Of a stretch of DNA of 64,000 nt, positions 8,907-18,809 are shown piece after piece. The stretch is from Candidatus Anammoxibacter sp. (lineage in GTDB: Bacteria > Planctomycetota > Brocadiia > Brocadiales > Anammoxibacteraceae): assembly GCA_021777105.1 (NCBI GenBank), contig JAIQZQ010000121.1:1-64000 (forward strand), written 5' to 3'. The notes under the pieces are model-generated. The model was not told the origin of the DNA and ran no database searches. It saw nothing but the letters and a program-made list of their open reading frames with translations. Within the stretch, counting starts at the first letter, position 1. Each line of letters begins with the position of its first letter. Position numbers and translations under genes: made by a program.

Positions 8907-9064
8907 GTAACTACTCAGCGTGATTTACACACCCCGTCCGCCATTCGGCGGCCACCCCTCTTTTTAGAGGGGATATTAAATCGGATTTATTTCCACAAAG
9001 TCCCCTCTAATAAGAGGGGATTTAGGGGTGTGTATAGTCAAGTAAAAACACGCTGAATAGTTAC
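8907..9064. mobile_element. 158-bp MITE-like element with terminal inverted repeats
   Basis: A non-coding element bounded by GTAACTACTCAGCGTG (8907-8922) and its near-perfect inverse CACGCTGAATAGTTAC (9049-9064). Inside are nested hairpins (CCCCTCTTTTTAGAGGGG, and CCCCTCTAATAAGAGGGG) and outer ACACACCCC/GGGGTGTGT arms. A second copy lies in opposite orientation at 49930-50081. Shorter elements with the same ends are at 18373-18461 and 20569-20637. No transposase is in the window. Confidence 0.8.
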
Positions 9065-9080
9065 TCCGTGTGACTCGCAA

Positions 9081-10220
9081 TCATCTGCTCCAACTTATAA
9101 TGGAGTAGACCTTTTTCATCTCCTGGCGTTTAAAATGTTGCGAAAGCGCGCGCATTGCCCCTTGTTTGTTAGTGTGTATTGATATCCCCGTCTCATCATA
9201 AAGCAATAGAACACGTTCCTTAAATTCACACTCCAGCAATACCTGCTTAACGCACTCATCAATGTTTTCCCTGAAATTCTCTATATCCACAGCCTCATAC
9301 TCTTCAAGCAAAAGTGGATATAGTGTGTCATAACACAAGTTATCTCCGGTTTCCAAATAATTCAGGCAAGTCGCAATAACGGCCTTTTTGTTTATACCTG
9401 CTGACCAGTGGATGGCCTCAACCGATTCAGGCTTGCATTTCCACATTGTTTTGGCCCCTCCCGGTTCTTCCACATACCAGACGGTTCCTTCAGCCCCAAC
9501 TATTTTATCATCTTCCGAAGGGCGGTTTTTCTTCTCTATCTCTTCTCGTATCTCTGCGTATTTGGCCACAGGGTCAGCTCCAGCCGCAAGTTCCCCATAT
9601 TTCGAAACGCTTGGAACTCCAAGCAGATCAAGCTCGGGCAATGTCACAATGGTAGCGTCATTTCGCACGCCAAACAGCGCCGACACAGTAAGGTCAAAAT
9701 CATATATTATCAAATGCATGTTTCGCGAGCCGTACATTTCAAAGCTTATATTGCAATTGTTTGTTTCAACAAGGTTGGCAATCGTTGGATGTTTTTGCAA
9801 AAGCTCTCCCCACATATCCAGGAAGGCTCCCCAACGGCTGTTGCGCAACACCGGCGCGAGCCTGAGTTTATATGTAAGTCTCCGGCAACCTTCAGCGTCG
9901 CTGTACCTATATGCGAAAACGTTTGTGCCGTCAACCTTCTCGTATATATATATTTTTTTGACAGGCGGGAAATGGAAAGAGCCGTCCTTGCCGAAAGGAT
10001 AACGCAGTTTCGGCGTGGCCAGTATCAGTTGCGGCGCCTCGCGCATATCAACATGCGTTATTGCCAGCGCCCCATATCGATGATCCGGTTTTTGACAAAG
10101 GCATCCCTGCAAACGAATGTTGTCGTTAAAAGGATCCTCAACATCGAAAGGCTGAATCCATTTTGCCTCAAGACCTAACAATTCCATTGCAACTTCTATA
10201 GAGTGTTCTTCGCTATCCAT
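9081..10220 (-). CDS. RNA-ligase-like covalent nucleotidyltransferase
   Basis: A 379-residue protein with the motifs of the ATP-dependent ligase superfamily. Motif I is E-K95-V-D-G-T-N (K95 the predicted AMP-accepting lysine), motif III-type F-E161-M-Y-G-S-R-N, motif IV E244-G-T-V-W and motif V W-K261-C-K263. This order and spacing resemble RNA ligases of the Rnl/DRB family more than DNA ligases, and no OB-fold DNA-ligase domain is obvious. The role would be RNA repair or processing. An HNH protein gene diverges from it 320 bases away; no kinase-phosphatase partner is seen. The C-terminal 100 residues are acidic, helical and unassigned. Confidence 0.82.
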   Translation of the reverse strand: MDSEEHSIEVAMELLGLEAKWIQPFDVEDPFNDNIRLQGCLCQKPDHRYGALAITHVDMREAPQLILATPKLRYPFGKDGSFHFPPVKKIYIYEKVDGTNVFAYRYSDAEGCRRLTYKLRLAPVLRNSRWGAFLDMWGELLQKHPTIANLVETNNCNISFEMYGSRNMHLIIYDFDLTVSALFGVRNDATIVTLPELDLLGVPSVSKYGELAAGADPVAKYAEIREEIEKKNRPSEDDKIVGAEGTVWYVEEPGGAKTMWKCKPESVEAIHWSAGINKKAVIATCLNYLETGDNLCYDTLYPLLLEEYEAVDIENFRENIDECVKQVLLECEFKERVLLLYDETGISIHTNKQGAMRALSQHFKRQEMKKVYSIISWSR

Positions 10221-10540
10221 ATTTAATACCCCATATTTTGATATTTTATACTCAAAAGCATTAGATTTTCGAAATTTGCTAATGAATAAAAGGCTAAAGC
10301 CTTAACTCCAAAATGCGGATGTTGTTGGAATTTACCCTTTAGGGTTTTATTTCATTGCGTTTGAATATAACAATACGTAAATATTATTTTTCGAAAACCT
10401 GATTTGTTTGACTATATTAATGCATTTTTCATCCGGATTTTAATTTGATATTTAACAGGCAAATGATTATTATTTTTGACATCATATCAAAATATGAATA
10501 AATAACTCCAAATTTATTTTTATTTATGGACACAGCTTAA

Positions 10541-10828
10541 ATGAATATCCATGAAGAGAAACAGTGCGGCATATGCAATCGTGAAACCGATAAGCTGCAC
10601 CGGCATCATATTGTCCCAAAGGTAAAAGGAGGCAAAAAAGGGGAAACAGTGGCGTGTTGTTCCACTTGCAATAAACAGGTTCATCTGCTGTTTACGGAAA
10701 GCGAATTGGCAAAAATGCCGTTGCCCGATTTGATCCAAACGGAAGAGATGCAAAAATATATCAAATGGATAAAAAAACGCCCCGGAGATTTCAAAGCCAG
10801 AATGTCAAAAAGGATCAAAAGGAGGTAA
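10541..10828 (+). CDS. Small HNH endonuclease-like protein
   Basis: A 95-residue protein with a compact HNH/zinc-hook pattern: C9-x2-C12, then H22-H23 in R-H-H-I-V-P-K, then C40-x2-C43 and H48. The lysine-rich segments and basic tail would suit DNA binding. The length fits stand-alone HNH proteins often found in mobile or defence regions. It is divergent from the RNA-ligase-like gene, with 320 bases of AT-rich intergenic DNA carrying two short palindromes (AAGGCTAAAGCCTT, and ACCCTTTAGGGT). Whether it cleaves DNA is not shown by sequence alone. Confidence 0.8.
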   Translation: MNIHEEKQCGICNRETDKLHRHHIVPKVKGGKKGETVACCSTCNKQVHLLFTESELAKMPLPDLIQTEEMQKYIKWIKKRPGDFKARMSKRIKRR

Positions 10829-10984
10829 TTATTATCTTATCGCATATTTAGACGCTTAAAATTGTCAAAATACGCAATTTTGAGCGCTTATCTATAAAAA
10901 TGCTAATTCAATAGTAAAGGAATCCTCATTTTAAGTCTAATGGTTACAAGTGGTTATGTCAAAAAGGCAGGGGCTTGTTTCGTT

Positions 10985-11245
10985 TAATTTTTTAACCCCA
11001 AAGGGGTGATTTAATATAGCCCAGGGCAACGCCCTGGGAAATAAGGTTAAATATTTTAGCCCTGTAAGGGCGATTTAAATTTTCAGTTTAAGGAGCCTTG
11101 GTAAAACTTGTGTAAACCAAAATATTTGTTATTGATTTCGACATCCGATTTTTTAATTCGCCCTTACAGGGCTATAATATGTTAAATCACACACCTAGGG
11201 CGTTGCCCTAGGCTTTAATAAGTCAGCCCTTCGGGCTTTAAAAGA
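10985..11245. repeat. Long inverted-repeat element
   Basis: Two arms (about 10985-11080 and 11155-11245) are imperfect reverse complements of each other. Shared blocks are GCCC(A/T)AGGGCAACGCCC and TAGCCCTGTAAGGGCG, and each arm has its own CCC/GGG hairpins. About 75 AT-rich bases separate the arms. It fills the gap between the HNH gene and the 3' end of the RHS gene and may act as a terminator. Similar palindromic units are common in repeat-rich bacterial genomes. Confidence 0.7.
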
Positions 11246-11273
11246 AAATAAATTCAATAATTGTACATATCCT

Positions 11274-14200
11274 TTACAATGTTTTAAGCCATTTAATAAA
11301 CTTCGGCATAAGGCTGATCATGCAATTAGCCGATGCTCTGGCCAGATATAATTGCGACGGGCCGGTCGGGCCGGCGATAATTGTGGTCACCGGGCTTTCG
11401 CAAACCCAATCAAACCAGCCGTGTTTGCATGGGCAGGGCTTGTTCGCGCATTTTGACATAAAAGTCTTGGTTCTAACCAGGGTCGCATTGATCGGGAAGA
11501 CACTCGCCCCTATTCCCAGGCCGGCTTGCACAACGACAGTGTCTCCATATCCCTCTACTCCAAGCTCGCCGGTAATGCCCTCTCCGGCCGAGACATGAAA
11601 CTCAATAAAGATTCCGCCCATATCATCCACACACGTCTCTTTCAATAAATTAGGCGCATATTCCATTGATAGCCCCAGGCCTACGCCTATATTTGAAGAG
11701 AGCGCAAAAGGAGCGCCGCCTTTAATGCCTTTTTTGGGGTTAGACAAATGCGGCGCGTAGACTACCGTTGACGCAATAGCAAGGTTTCCGCAATCGTCCC
11801 AACATATCTTTCCCGCAAACGACGCCTGAAGCAAAAGAGCCCCTGAATTTCCCTGAATGCCGGTGCACCATGCTTTAAGTCCCGTAGGATCAAGCATCTT
11901 GGTAGGCCTGCCGTACACGTATTGGTACAGATTCATGCCAACCGAGTAACCCAACGGTTCTCGCTGTAAAAATCGGCCTGTATCAGCATCTACATATCGT
12001 TGTCTATAATAGTATAGCCCAGTCTCTTCATCTGCCCTTCTGCCCGTGTATAAATATGGATTGTTTACATTGCTCATGCCGCCAACCGCGGCAATAGATT
12101 CATCCCTAAAAACATCGCCGTTTTTATTCGGCGGTGTGAAGACCGTTTGTTTGCCGTAGGCGTCATACTCATAGCCTTCAACAACCGCGCCTTTTTTGTC
12201 AGTCAGCGCAAAGGTTGAGTATAGCGTGTTCTGGTGGTAGAAAAGGCGGCTGTCCGCCGGTCCGGTTGCGGTCGCGTCGTTGTCAAGATTGCGATCAATG
12301 GTTAGCGGTTCGTCTATGTAAGCGCCGTAAACATATTGGTGTGTTAGCGAGTCCGCGCTATCCCGCTCTTCAACTACCCGCAAACTGTCATAGTAGAAAT
12401 ATGTGACGGTGTCGTCAGCGTCTGAGTTAACCACGGCTTTGCGGCAGCGTCTTCCATCTGCATGGTATGAGTAGACGGCCACCAGAGCGTTATCGGATTT
12501 TTGGCTTACACGGCGCAGCCTGTTTTTGTAATCCCACTCAAATTTTAAATTTCCATCGTTAGTTAAATTGCCGTTGTCATCATGTTCGTTGGCAACGCCG
12601 CCAATCAGGGAATATTCGTTAAAGCTTGTTGTTTGTCTCTCTTCGTTGGTAGGCGTGGCGCCGGCGCGTGTAATGGTATTGGACGCCCAATTACCAACGC
12701 CGTCCAGAGCCCACTGTTGACGCTGAATGAAACCGGGAATAGTTGTGTGACTCGACATCTCGCTCTTGCCGGCGTTGAGTTGACCGCGCTGAAAGTCAAT
12801 GACGCGGTAGACTGAATCATAGCCGTACAATTCGCTGTTGGCCGTATCGTGTAATTTCTCCTCTGTTAGCTTGTTGCTCATGCGATCGTAGTTGTGTGTG
12901 AAGCCAGCTATTTGTGTGTTGCCGTCTTTCAGGTGGCGAAGCTGTGTTGTCCGTCTGAGGCCGTCATAGCCTGCGTCTGATTTGCCGGTATCATCCAAAA
13001 ATGTCATTCGCGCGCCGTTAATAGGGTATGTCCGCTCTGCCACCCGCCACTTGCCTATGTAGTTGTATTGCGCAATAGGTTGCAAGCCGCCTAAAGCTCC
13101 CAGATCGCCTATTGTGTTTAGCCTGTCAAGTTGGTCGTAAGCTGATGCAACCACACGGTCGTTGGGGTAGACGCAGGCTGTTTTCAGGTTTTCCGAACGC
13201 CATGCCGAGGATATCGCCTTTTGCGGCAAGGCCCCGATCTGTTGCGCCTCTTCAATAATGCGGCCCAGGCTGTCCCAGGCAAAGGTTGTGACTGAGTCGT
13301 CTGAAGTGGCCGCCGGCTCGTTGTTGTCTGTTGCTTTTGTGAGGCGTGAAAGGCCGTCATATTCATACGATTCCGCCGTAGTTCCAGTTGCCTTGGATGC
13401 GCGGGTAATATTGCGCTCTACTTGGCGGTTAAGGGCGTCAAACCGGCAATTGACAACAGAGCCGTTCTCATCCGTTATGCGGACGACATTATCGTCGGCG
13501 TCATATTCGCGCGTAATGGTTGTGTCAGGATCGTCGCGTCCGGCCAGTTTCGGCTCTACGGATATGCCCTTGGTTTCCGTCAAACGGCGGTTAAGGTTGT
13601 CAAAGGTGTATATAGTCCGGTTGCCGTTGTCATCAATCAGGGCGGTTAAAAGCGAGTTTTTATCCCAATCGTGCTTTACGGTTATCAATCCGTCGCCTGA
13701 TTGTGTTGTATCTGGCGTTGGAGTAGTTTTTCTTATTCCGAATAAATCAACTCCGATGTTTGTCCCGTCTCCCTTTCCGGTCGCAGTAAGGATTGCGTTG
13801 CTTTCTGTTTTGCGATTAATGCCGTCGTATGAGTAGATTGAAACGTTGCCGAAATCGTTTATTGCGTTAACAGTTAACAAGCCCGCGTCAAAGGCCCGGC
13901 GTTTGACAACTGCGCCGGTAACCGGGCCGTTTGCGTCAGCCGTTGCCACCTTATTGCCGCGCGAGTCGTACCGGTATGAAATTGTCTGGCCGATATTGTC
14001 TATACGGCGATGCAAGCGGTTGAGGCTGTCGTAAAACATCGTGGTCAGGAATTTTTCGTCGGCTACATCCTTGACTTGTGCCACATCGATTTCCAGTGTT
14101 TCAATAACGTTATTGTTGTCATCATATGCAGTCTCAACGGTATTGCCTTCAGGATCCATGGTTTTAATTACACGGTTAACCCCGTCATAAAATGCGCGGG

Positions 14201-17200
14201 ATGTGTCGCCGTCGTCCTCGATAGTAAATGTCGCGCGCGAGTTGCGGTCATACTCCGTCCTTGATGATACGCGGCCAATTATCTCAACATCGGGAAGGCC
14301 CGCGATTTTGCGGTTCTCGATAGGCTCCAGGCTTTTCTTGGGGCCGGCCGGTTCGCTTTCCGTTACATCCGCCTCCCGGACAAGGGGGATGGTATTTACA
14401 AACAATACCTGATCGGTTTGAAACGGCCGGTTTAGCTCGTCATAAAGAGTTTCGGTTGCCTGCATTAGGTTTGTATTTGCAAGATTTTCAGCTTGAATTA
14501 CTCCAAGGGAAGAGACCGGCATTGCTAAATCTTTAGGTCCATCCGAGGAAGGGCTTGCTCCGCCAACCGGGCCGAATCCGGATGCCCTTGTCACATTTCC
14601 AGCGGGATCGTACTGTGTGATTGATTGATTTCCCACGCTGTCAACAACGCTGGTCTGCCTGTCAAAACCATCGTAAATAATGCGTGACCGGTCGCCCGGG
14701 CCGCCCAGGCTGGAGTTGTTTGCAGCGGATCCGTCAGTGTCGGCGGCGTCAACCGCCTCGATTATATTTCCGTTCAGGTCGTAATGGTATGTAGTGGTTG
14801 AAGGCGTTCCGCCGCGAACGTCGTAGTTGGTTGGATCATTTGCGCTCAACAATGCCTTCTCCGGAGGCGAAACAGCGCCGCGTGTTGTCTGGAATATCAG
14901 ATCGCGCTCATCCAGCCCGTAACTAACTGCGTTGCCTTCAGGCTCTATGGTAAGAACCTTGTTCTCATTTGGGTCGTAACGATGACGGGTGACAATGTCT
15001 TCACTGTCGCTCACCTCCAGCGCGCTCTCTATTGGTTGATCAAGGATGTCATATCTGGTTATATAATCAACAAACGCCGTTCCGCTATCTTCATTATTGC
15101 CGCCAACATTGCCGGTGTTGCCCCTGTCTTCAATTTGGCGCAGGATAATATTGTTGTTAAAGTCGTAAAATATGTTCTCTATGTATTTGAAAGCCACAAG
15201 GCCTGTTTCGTCATCGTTGCCTTTAGGTTCTTCCAGGTTGGCGGCCGCTTCTGAAACTGACGAGGCTTTAATAGCGCGCGTAATTTGATTTAGCTGGTTT
15301 ACTATGTATTCCGTGGCAATACCGCGCCCGTCAATAGTCTTAATCACATTGCCCGCGCGGTCATAAAAGCGGCGCATGCTGATGTTGGCTGGTTCAGGGT
15401 CCGCGCCTGAATTGCGGTTTGGGTTGCTCTCCGCGTCCCTAACAACCTCTTTGTTATATCCGAATGGACCGTCGCCTACGCCGTCAGTAATGTCTTTGCC
15501 GTCGCCGTCCGGGTCGTTCTCCGGGAAATAGTTGTAAACCGTAACGTTTCCTTCAGGATCGACAGCTTTAATCGGCCGGCCAAAATCATTGTATATAATA
15601 AGGTTGGAAATGCCTTGTTTTGCGTCGCCCTCAATCCCGACCATGTTGGACTCCGGCAACAGATTTACAGAGGGAGAGACCTCTCTAATAACATTGCCCG
15701 CTATACGGTCTGTCCTGCCGTCTCCGTTTACATCCCCAAGGCCCATACGGACTCCGGCGTTTTTAAGAAGTTTTCTGGTTTTTGATTTGCTTATCCCAAG
15801 TTTCTTTGCAAGGCCGGCAAAGTCTCTGCCTTCCTGATAATCAAAAGTATAAGATGTAGTGTAACGTTCTGCGTTTGCCGTGCCGTTGTTTTGCGGGACA
15901 AAATCCGGGTCGTTGCCGCGCGCTTCAGTCTTTGTTAACGGCTGATTATAGATCGGCTCATATTTGTAACTTGTTATGATTTTTTCCTGATCGCCACCGC
16001 GTTTTTTATCGGGAATATATGTGTCGCGCAATATATTGCCCTGTTGGAAACGCGCAGTGTTTGCCGTATCGTATGAAATTTCTATTGAATTTCCCTCGGG
16101 TTTTATCATCCTTAGCATTTCGCCGTCTCTGTTATATTCGTATTGCGTTTCAAAGAAATCCGGATCGCTTGTTCTTATGTCCCTGTTTGTGAGCTCACGT
16201 GTGCGAACGATATTGCCTAATTGATTAAACCTGTATTCTGTTTCATTGCCGTTTCTGTCTATTACGATGGTCTGCGCAACCGGCGATGTGAAATCATCAT
16301 CTGCGGCTCCTCCCAATGATTCGTATTCATAAGTGATGGTTCCGCCTGCGGGCACGGCTGCGTCATTGTCAAAACTTATCTTGTTGCCGGCAAACTCAGC
16401 CGGCGCGTTTGCGCCGCCCATAGTCTGGCTGATTACACGATCTTTATTCGGAGAGTCAGAGTTGGTCTCATACTCTATCAGCGCTCTTGCTTCACCCCCT
16501 GAAGCAACTTCATTGGGAGCTGTAATTGTCAGCAGGTTATGGCGCAATGTCTTATCGCTGGAACCGGTTGAATATGTGAAACGGGTTGTCTTGCCGTTTG
16601 GAAAGTTGTTGCCGTTTGGCATTCCCGTAACCGCCGGCGACGTTACGGACACAAGGTCGTTATTTTCGTCATACTCCAGCTTGATTGAACGGTTGACAAA
16701 GTCGCGCACCTCAATAAGCCGCCTTTGCCCGTCATAAATATAATCAATAGGGCGTCCAAGGGTGTCAATAACCCTTGAGAGACGGCCCTGATTATTGTAT
16801 TCAAAACGCATAACATTATTATTCCGGTCGCGCAGTTCCGTCATCATCGCAATGCCCATACCGTCAGGTTTTGAGTACTCAACCGTAACCCCGTTTCTAT
16901 CCCGTTCAGTGAATGCGCCGTTTGAATTCTCCGTTAAGCCGGTATAAAAACCGGCGGGAGCCTTAAAGCTCTTTTTTGAGAAAAAGAACCTTCCTTTAAC
17001 CGCCTCATACCTGTCTACCCTTCCATACCCATCCATTCTAAGCGCGTCGCCGTTGTTCTCAATAGATAAACGCCGGTTGTAATTGAAATCCCAGTTATGG
17101 CCAAGCGGCCCGTGAAAAGTTATGCCGCTACGGTACTTCCTTTCAAATGACCAATTGAATCCACGGCCCGGTATCTCAAGGTCTTTCTCGTTGAGGAATA

Positions 17201-18263
17201 GTTCCCCATTGTGCAGATACACCGAACCGCTATCCTGCAAAACAATGTCCGCGCTTTCAAGGCAGCCCGGGCACTCCGCCGATGCAATAGCTATTCCCCC
17301 GAAATGGGGCGAGTCATTCCCGCAACCGCAACTCTGCTCAGACTCAATTGTCAAATTAAACTCAGGAGGCGCATTGTCCTTATATTCATTCGGCGTTGGT
17401 ATCGGCGTCTCTTCCCCGGTTGGCGAAGGCGAGAGTGTCGGCGTAGCGGTTGGCGTGGGCTCTGTCTCTGTAATGGTCTCGGTTGGATCCGGCGTCAGCG
17501 TTGGCGTTTCTTCAGACGTTGTTTCTGTTGGTATTGGAGTAGGGGGCGTCTCGGTTACTTGCCCTGACGCATTGACAAAAGCCTCATACGTCACCGCCGC
17601 GGGCGCCTCGCCTTTATCCTTTTGGGTGTAAAAAACCAGCTGGTATATTACATCCGCCTTAAATTGCCCGCGCAAACCAATCAAATACTCATTGTCGCCA
17701 GCTAGATGCAACATAAAAGGAGCAGTATTAACAAACGCATCATTAATAATATCCGGAGTTGCAGTGTTCGGTTTTGCCTCGCCGCCTTCAATTATATTGC
17801 AAACAGTGTCATCCCTTTCCAGCACGACAAATCTTGTCGCGCTTGATAGCAGGTTGGGATCTTGTTGAGGGTTGGCAACCTTATCCGCCCTGAACACAAT
17901 ATTTGCGGTAGAGTTTTTCTTAAAAAAGAATCTCACCGCTTTTGCGTTCTTCTCGCGTAAAGATGAAGACACCGCCACCGATACTTTAATAGCATCCCCT
18001 TTTGTCACATTGCCGTTTCCATCAGCCTCAAGTTCCACAGGAGCTCCCACTACTTCAAATTTGTCAGGCTCAAGAGACGATTGAATGTTTCGGCCATCGT
18101 CGCACACCGCCGCAATTAACGAAGCTTGAATAAATATAAAAGCCAGAACAGGCGCAAGCGCGATCCAAAACTTATTAGCAACCCGTGTTTCATGCGGTTT
18201 ATGCGCGCCTGCAAATACGTCGCAACCTTTTATTGATTTTATTAATGCTTTTGTTTTTGTCAT
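11274..18263 (-). CDS. Giant secreted RHS/YD-repeat protein with unique C-terminus
   Basis: A 2,329-residue protein. An N-terminal export signal is visible (hydrophobic residues 32-53), then a beta-rich domain, and a Pro/Thr/Glu-rich linker at about 240-295 (T-P-T-P repeats). Cysteine motifs (C-G-C-G, C-P-G-C) follow before the RHS start segment W-S-F-E-R-K-Y-R-S-G. Dozens of YD-type repeats run to the RHS core motif R-Y-V-D-A-D-T-G-R-F near residue 2090 and D-P-T-G-L near 2124. The last roughly 200 residues are unrelated to RHS, glycine- and cysteine-containing, and end in a basic helix. In polymorphic toxin systems this is the toxin part, but I recognise no toxin fold and no immunity gene follows. 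Near 840-852 a dockerin-like calcium loop (G-D-V-N-G-D-G-R-T-D) interrupts the repeats, preceded by a helix-turn-helix-like segment. RHS shells encapsulate their C-terminal cargo. Confidence 0.92.
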   Translation of the reverse strand: MTKTKALIKSIKGCDVFAGAHKPHETRVANKFWIALAPVLAFIFIQASLIAAVCDDGRNIQSSLEPDKFEVVGAPVELEADGNGNVTKGDAIKVSVAVSSSLREKNAKAVRFFFKKNSTANIVFRADKVANPQQDPNLLSSATRFVVLERDDTVCNIIEGGEAKPNTATPDIINDAFVNTAPFMLHLAGDNEYLIGLRGQFKADVIYQLVFYTQKDKGEAPAAVTYEAFVNASGQVTETPPTPIPTETTSEETPTLTPDPTETITETEPTPTATPTLSPSPTGEETPIPTPNEYKDNAPPEFNLTIESEQSCGCGNDSPHFGGIAIASAECPGCLESADIVLQDSGSVYLHNGELFLNEKDLEIPGRGFNWSFERKYRSGITFHGPLGHNWDFNYNRRLSIENNGDALRMDGYGRVDRYEAVKGRFFFSKKSFKAPAGFYTGLTENSNGAFTERDRNGVTVEYSKPDGMGIAMMTELRDRNNNVMRFEYNNQGRLSRVIDTLGRPIDYIYDGQRRLIEVRDFVNRSIKLEYDENNDLVSVTSPAVTGMPNGNNFPNGKTTRFTYSTGSSDKTLRHNLLTITAPNEVASGGEARALIEYETNSDSPNKDRVISQTMGGANAPAEFAGNKISFDNDAAVPAGGTITYEYESLGGAADDDFTSPVAQTIVIDRNGNETEYRFNQLGNIVRTRELTNRDIRTSDPDFFETQYEYNRDGEMLRMIKPEGNSIEISYDTANTARFQQGNILRDTYIPDKKRGGDQEKIITSYKYEPIYNQPLTKTEARGNDPDFVPQNNGTANAERYTTSYTFDYQEGRDFAGLAKKLGISKSKTRKLLKNAGVRMGLGDVNGDGRTDRIAGNVIREVSPSVNLLPESNMVGIEGDAKQGISNLIIYNDFGRPIKAVDPEGNVTVYNYFPENDPDGDGKDITDGVGDGPFGYNKEVVRDAESNPNRNSGADPEPANISMRRFYDRAGNVIKTIDGRGIATEYIVNQLNQITRAIKASSVSEAAANLEEPKGNDDETGLVAFKYIENIFYDFNNNIILRQIEDRGNTGNVGGNNEDSGTAFVDYITRYDILDQPIESALEVSDSEDIVTRHRYDPNENKVLTIEPEGNAVSYGLDERDLIFQTTRGAVSPPEKALLSANDPTNYDVRGGTPSTTTYHYDLNGNIIEAVDAADTDGSAANNSSLGGPGDRSRIIYDGFDRQTSVVDSVGNQSITQYDPAGNVTRASGFGPVGGASPSSDGPKDLAMPVSSLGVIQAENLANTNLMQATETLYDELNRPFQTDQVLFVNTIPLVREADVTESEPAGPKKSLEPIENRKIAGLPDVEIIGRVSSRTEYDRNSRATFTIEDDGDTSRAFYDGVNRVIKTMDPEGNTVETAYDDNNNVIETLEIDVAQVKDVADEKFLTTMFYDSLNRLHRRIDNIGQTISYRYDSRGNKVATADANGPVTGAVVKRRAFDAGLLTVNAINDFGNVSIYSYDGINRKTESNAILTATGKGDGTNIGVDLFGIRKTTPTPDTTQSGDGLITVKHDWDKNSLLTALIDDNGNRTIYTFDNLNRRLTETKGISVEPKLAGRDDPDTTITREYDADDNVVRITDENGSVVNCRFDALNRQVERNITRASKATGTTAESYEYDGLSRLTKATDNNEPAATSDDSVTTFAWDSLGRIIEEAQQIGALPQKAISSAWRSENLKTACVYPNDRVVASAYDQLDRLNTIGDLGALGGLQPIAQYNYIGKWRVAERTYPINGARMTFLDDTGKSDAGYDGLRRTTQLRHLKDGNTQIAGFTHNYDRMSNKLTEEKLHDTANSELYGYDSVYRVIDFQRGQLNAGKSEMSSHTTIPGFIQRQQWALDGVGNWASNTITRAGATPTNEERQTTSFNEYSLIGGVANEHDDNGNLTNDGNLKFEWDYKNRLRRVSQKSDNALVAVYSYHADGRRCRKAVVNSDADDTVTYFYYDSLRVVEERDSADSLTHQYVYGAYIDEPLTIDRNLDNDATATGPADSRLFYHQNTLYSTFALTDKKGAVVEGYEYDAYGKQTVFTPPNKNGDVFRDESIAAVGGMSNVNNPYLYTGRRADEETGLYYYRQRYVDADTGRFLQREPLGYSVGMNLYQYVYGRPTKMLDPTGLKAWCTGIQGNSGALLLQASFAGKICWDDCGNLAIASTVVYAPHLSNPKKGIKGGAPFALSSNIGVGLGLSMEYAPNLLKETCVDDMGGIFIEFHVSAGEGITGELGVEGYGDTVVVQAGLGIGASVFPINATLVRTKTFMSKCANKPCPCKHGWFDWVCESPVTTIIAGPTGPSQLYLARASANCMISLMPKFIKWLKTL

Positions 18264-18372
18264 TTTTTGCGCCTTTATATATTAGTAGAGAGTGATAAGT
18301 TCTTATCTTACACCGAGGGTAGGGGCTGACTTTAGTCGCCCTTATTAAAATTCATTTAAAGACTATTACGAT

Positions 18373-18461
18373 GTATCTATTCAGCGTAATTTCAATTTAA
18401 AACATGTATAGTTTAAAAAGCCGTGTTAATGACCAAGAATTTACCTATACTGAATAGTTAC
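18373..18461. mobile_element. 89-bp MITE-like element
   Basis: Ends are GTATCTATTCAGCGT and ACTGAATAGTTAC, matching the terminal repeats of the 158-bp element at 8907-9064 but with a different AT-rich interior. A partial second copy lies at 20569-20637. It is non-coding. Confidence 0.7.
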
Positions 18462-18594
18462 GGTAGAACGTCAAAGAAATACATTATAAAGCGACTATTA
18501 TTGCTTTTAATATTTTGGACGTCAATTGAATTTCGCAGCAGCAAGATTGTTTTACGTACAGCAGCTTTTTTTAGCGGATAAATTGAGCGGTTCT

Positions 18595-18755
18595 TATCAC
18601 CCTCCCCTAACCCCTCCCATCAAGGGCGGGGGAATTAAAGGAATATACTTTATTTTAAAATTCTGCCAATTGGGTGGGATTTCTTAAAATTATGATTTAA
18701 GCCAAAACGCGTTTAAGACCTCAAATTCCCCTCCCCTTAGTGGGAGGGGGTATTT
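18595..18755. repeat. Paired C-rich/G-rich palindromic repeats
   Basis: Begins with a copy of the CCCTCCCCTAACCCCTCCC repeat (18595-18645). A roughly opposite-facing element (CCCCTCCCCTTAGTGGGAGG) lies at 18729-18748. The non-coding gap 18264-19184 otherwise holds the MITE at 18373-18461, a promoter at 18781-18809 and lysine-codon-like A-rich DNA without a supported gene. Confidence 0.6.
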
Positions 18756-18780
18756 TAAAATCGCCCGATTTAGGTAACAA

Positions 18781-18809
18781 TTGATATTAAAGATCCGCAG
18801 AGGTATAAT
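18781..18809 (+). promoter_or_regulatory. Sigma-70 promoter, same cassette as before target gene 1
   Basis: TTGATA (18781-18786), a 17-base spacer, then TATAAT (18804-18809). The sequence around it (TTGATATTAAAG, then after the -10 box a GACATATG-GTTATTA-like stretch) closely matches 21854-21882. It would drive the 377-residue unknown gene at 19185 with a long leader. Confidence 0.65.

Noticed and set aside
9388-10178. Long plus-strand ORFs opposite the RNA-ligase-like gene
   Set aside because: Shadows of the minus-strand gene, which carries complete ligase motifs.
13258-17631. Plus-strand ORFs inside the RHS gene
   Set aside because: Antisense shadows of a 2,329-residue repeat protein; they contain no family motif.
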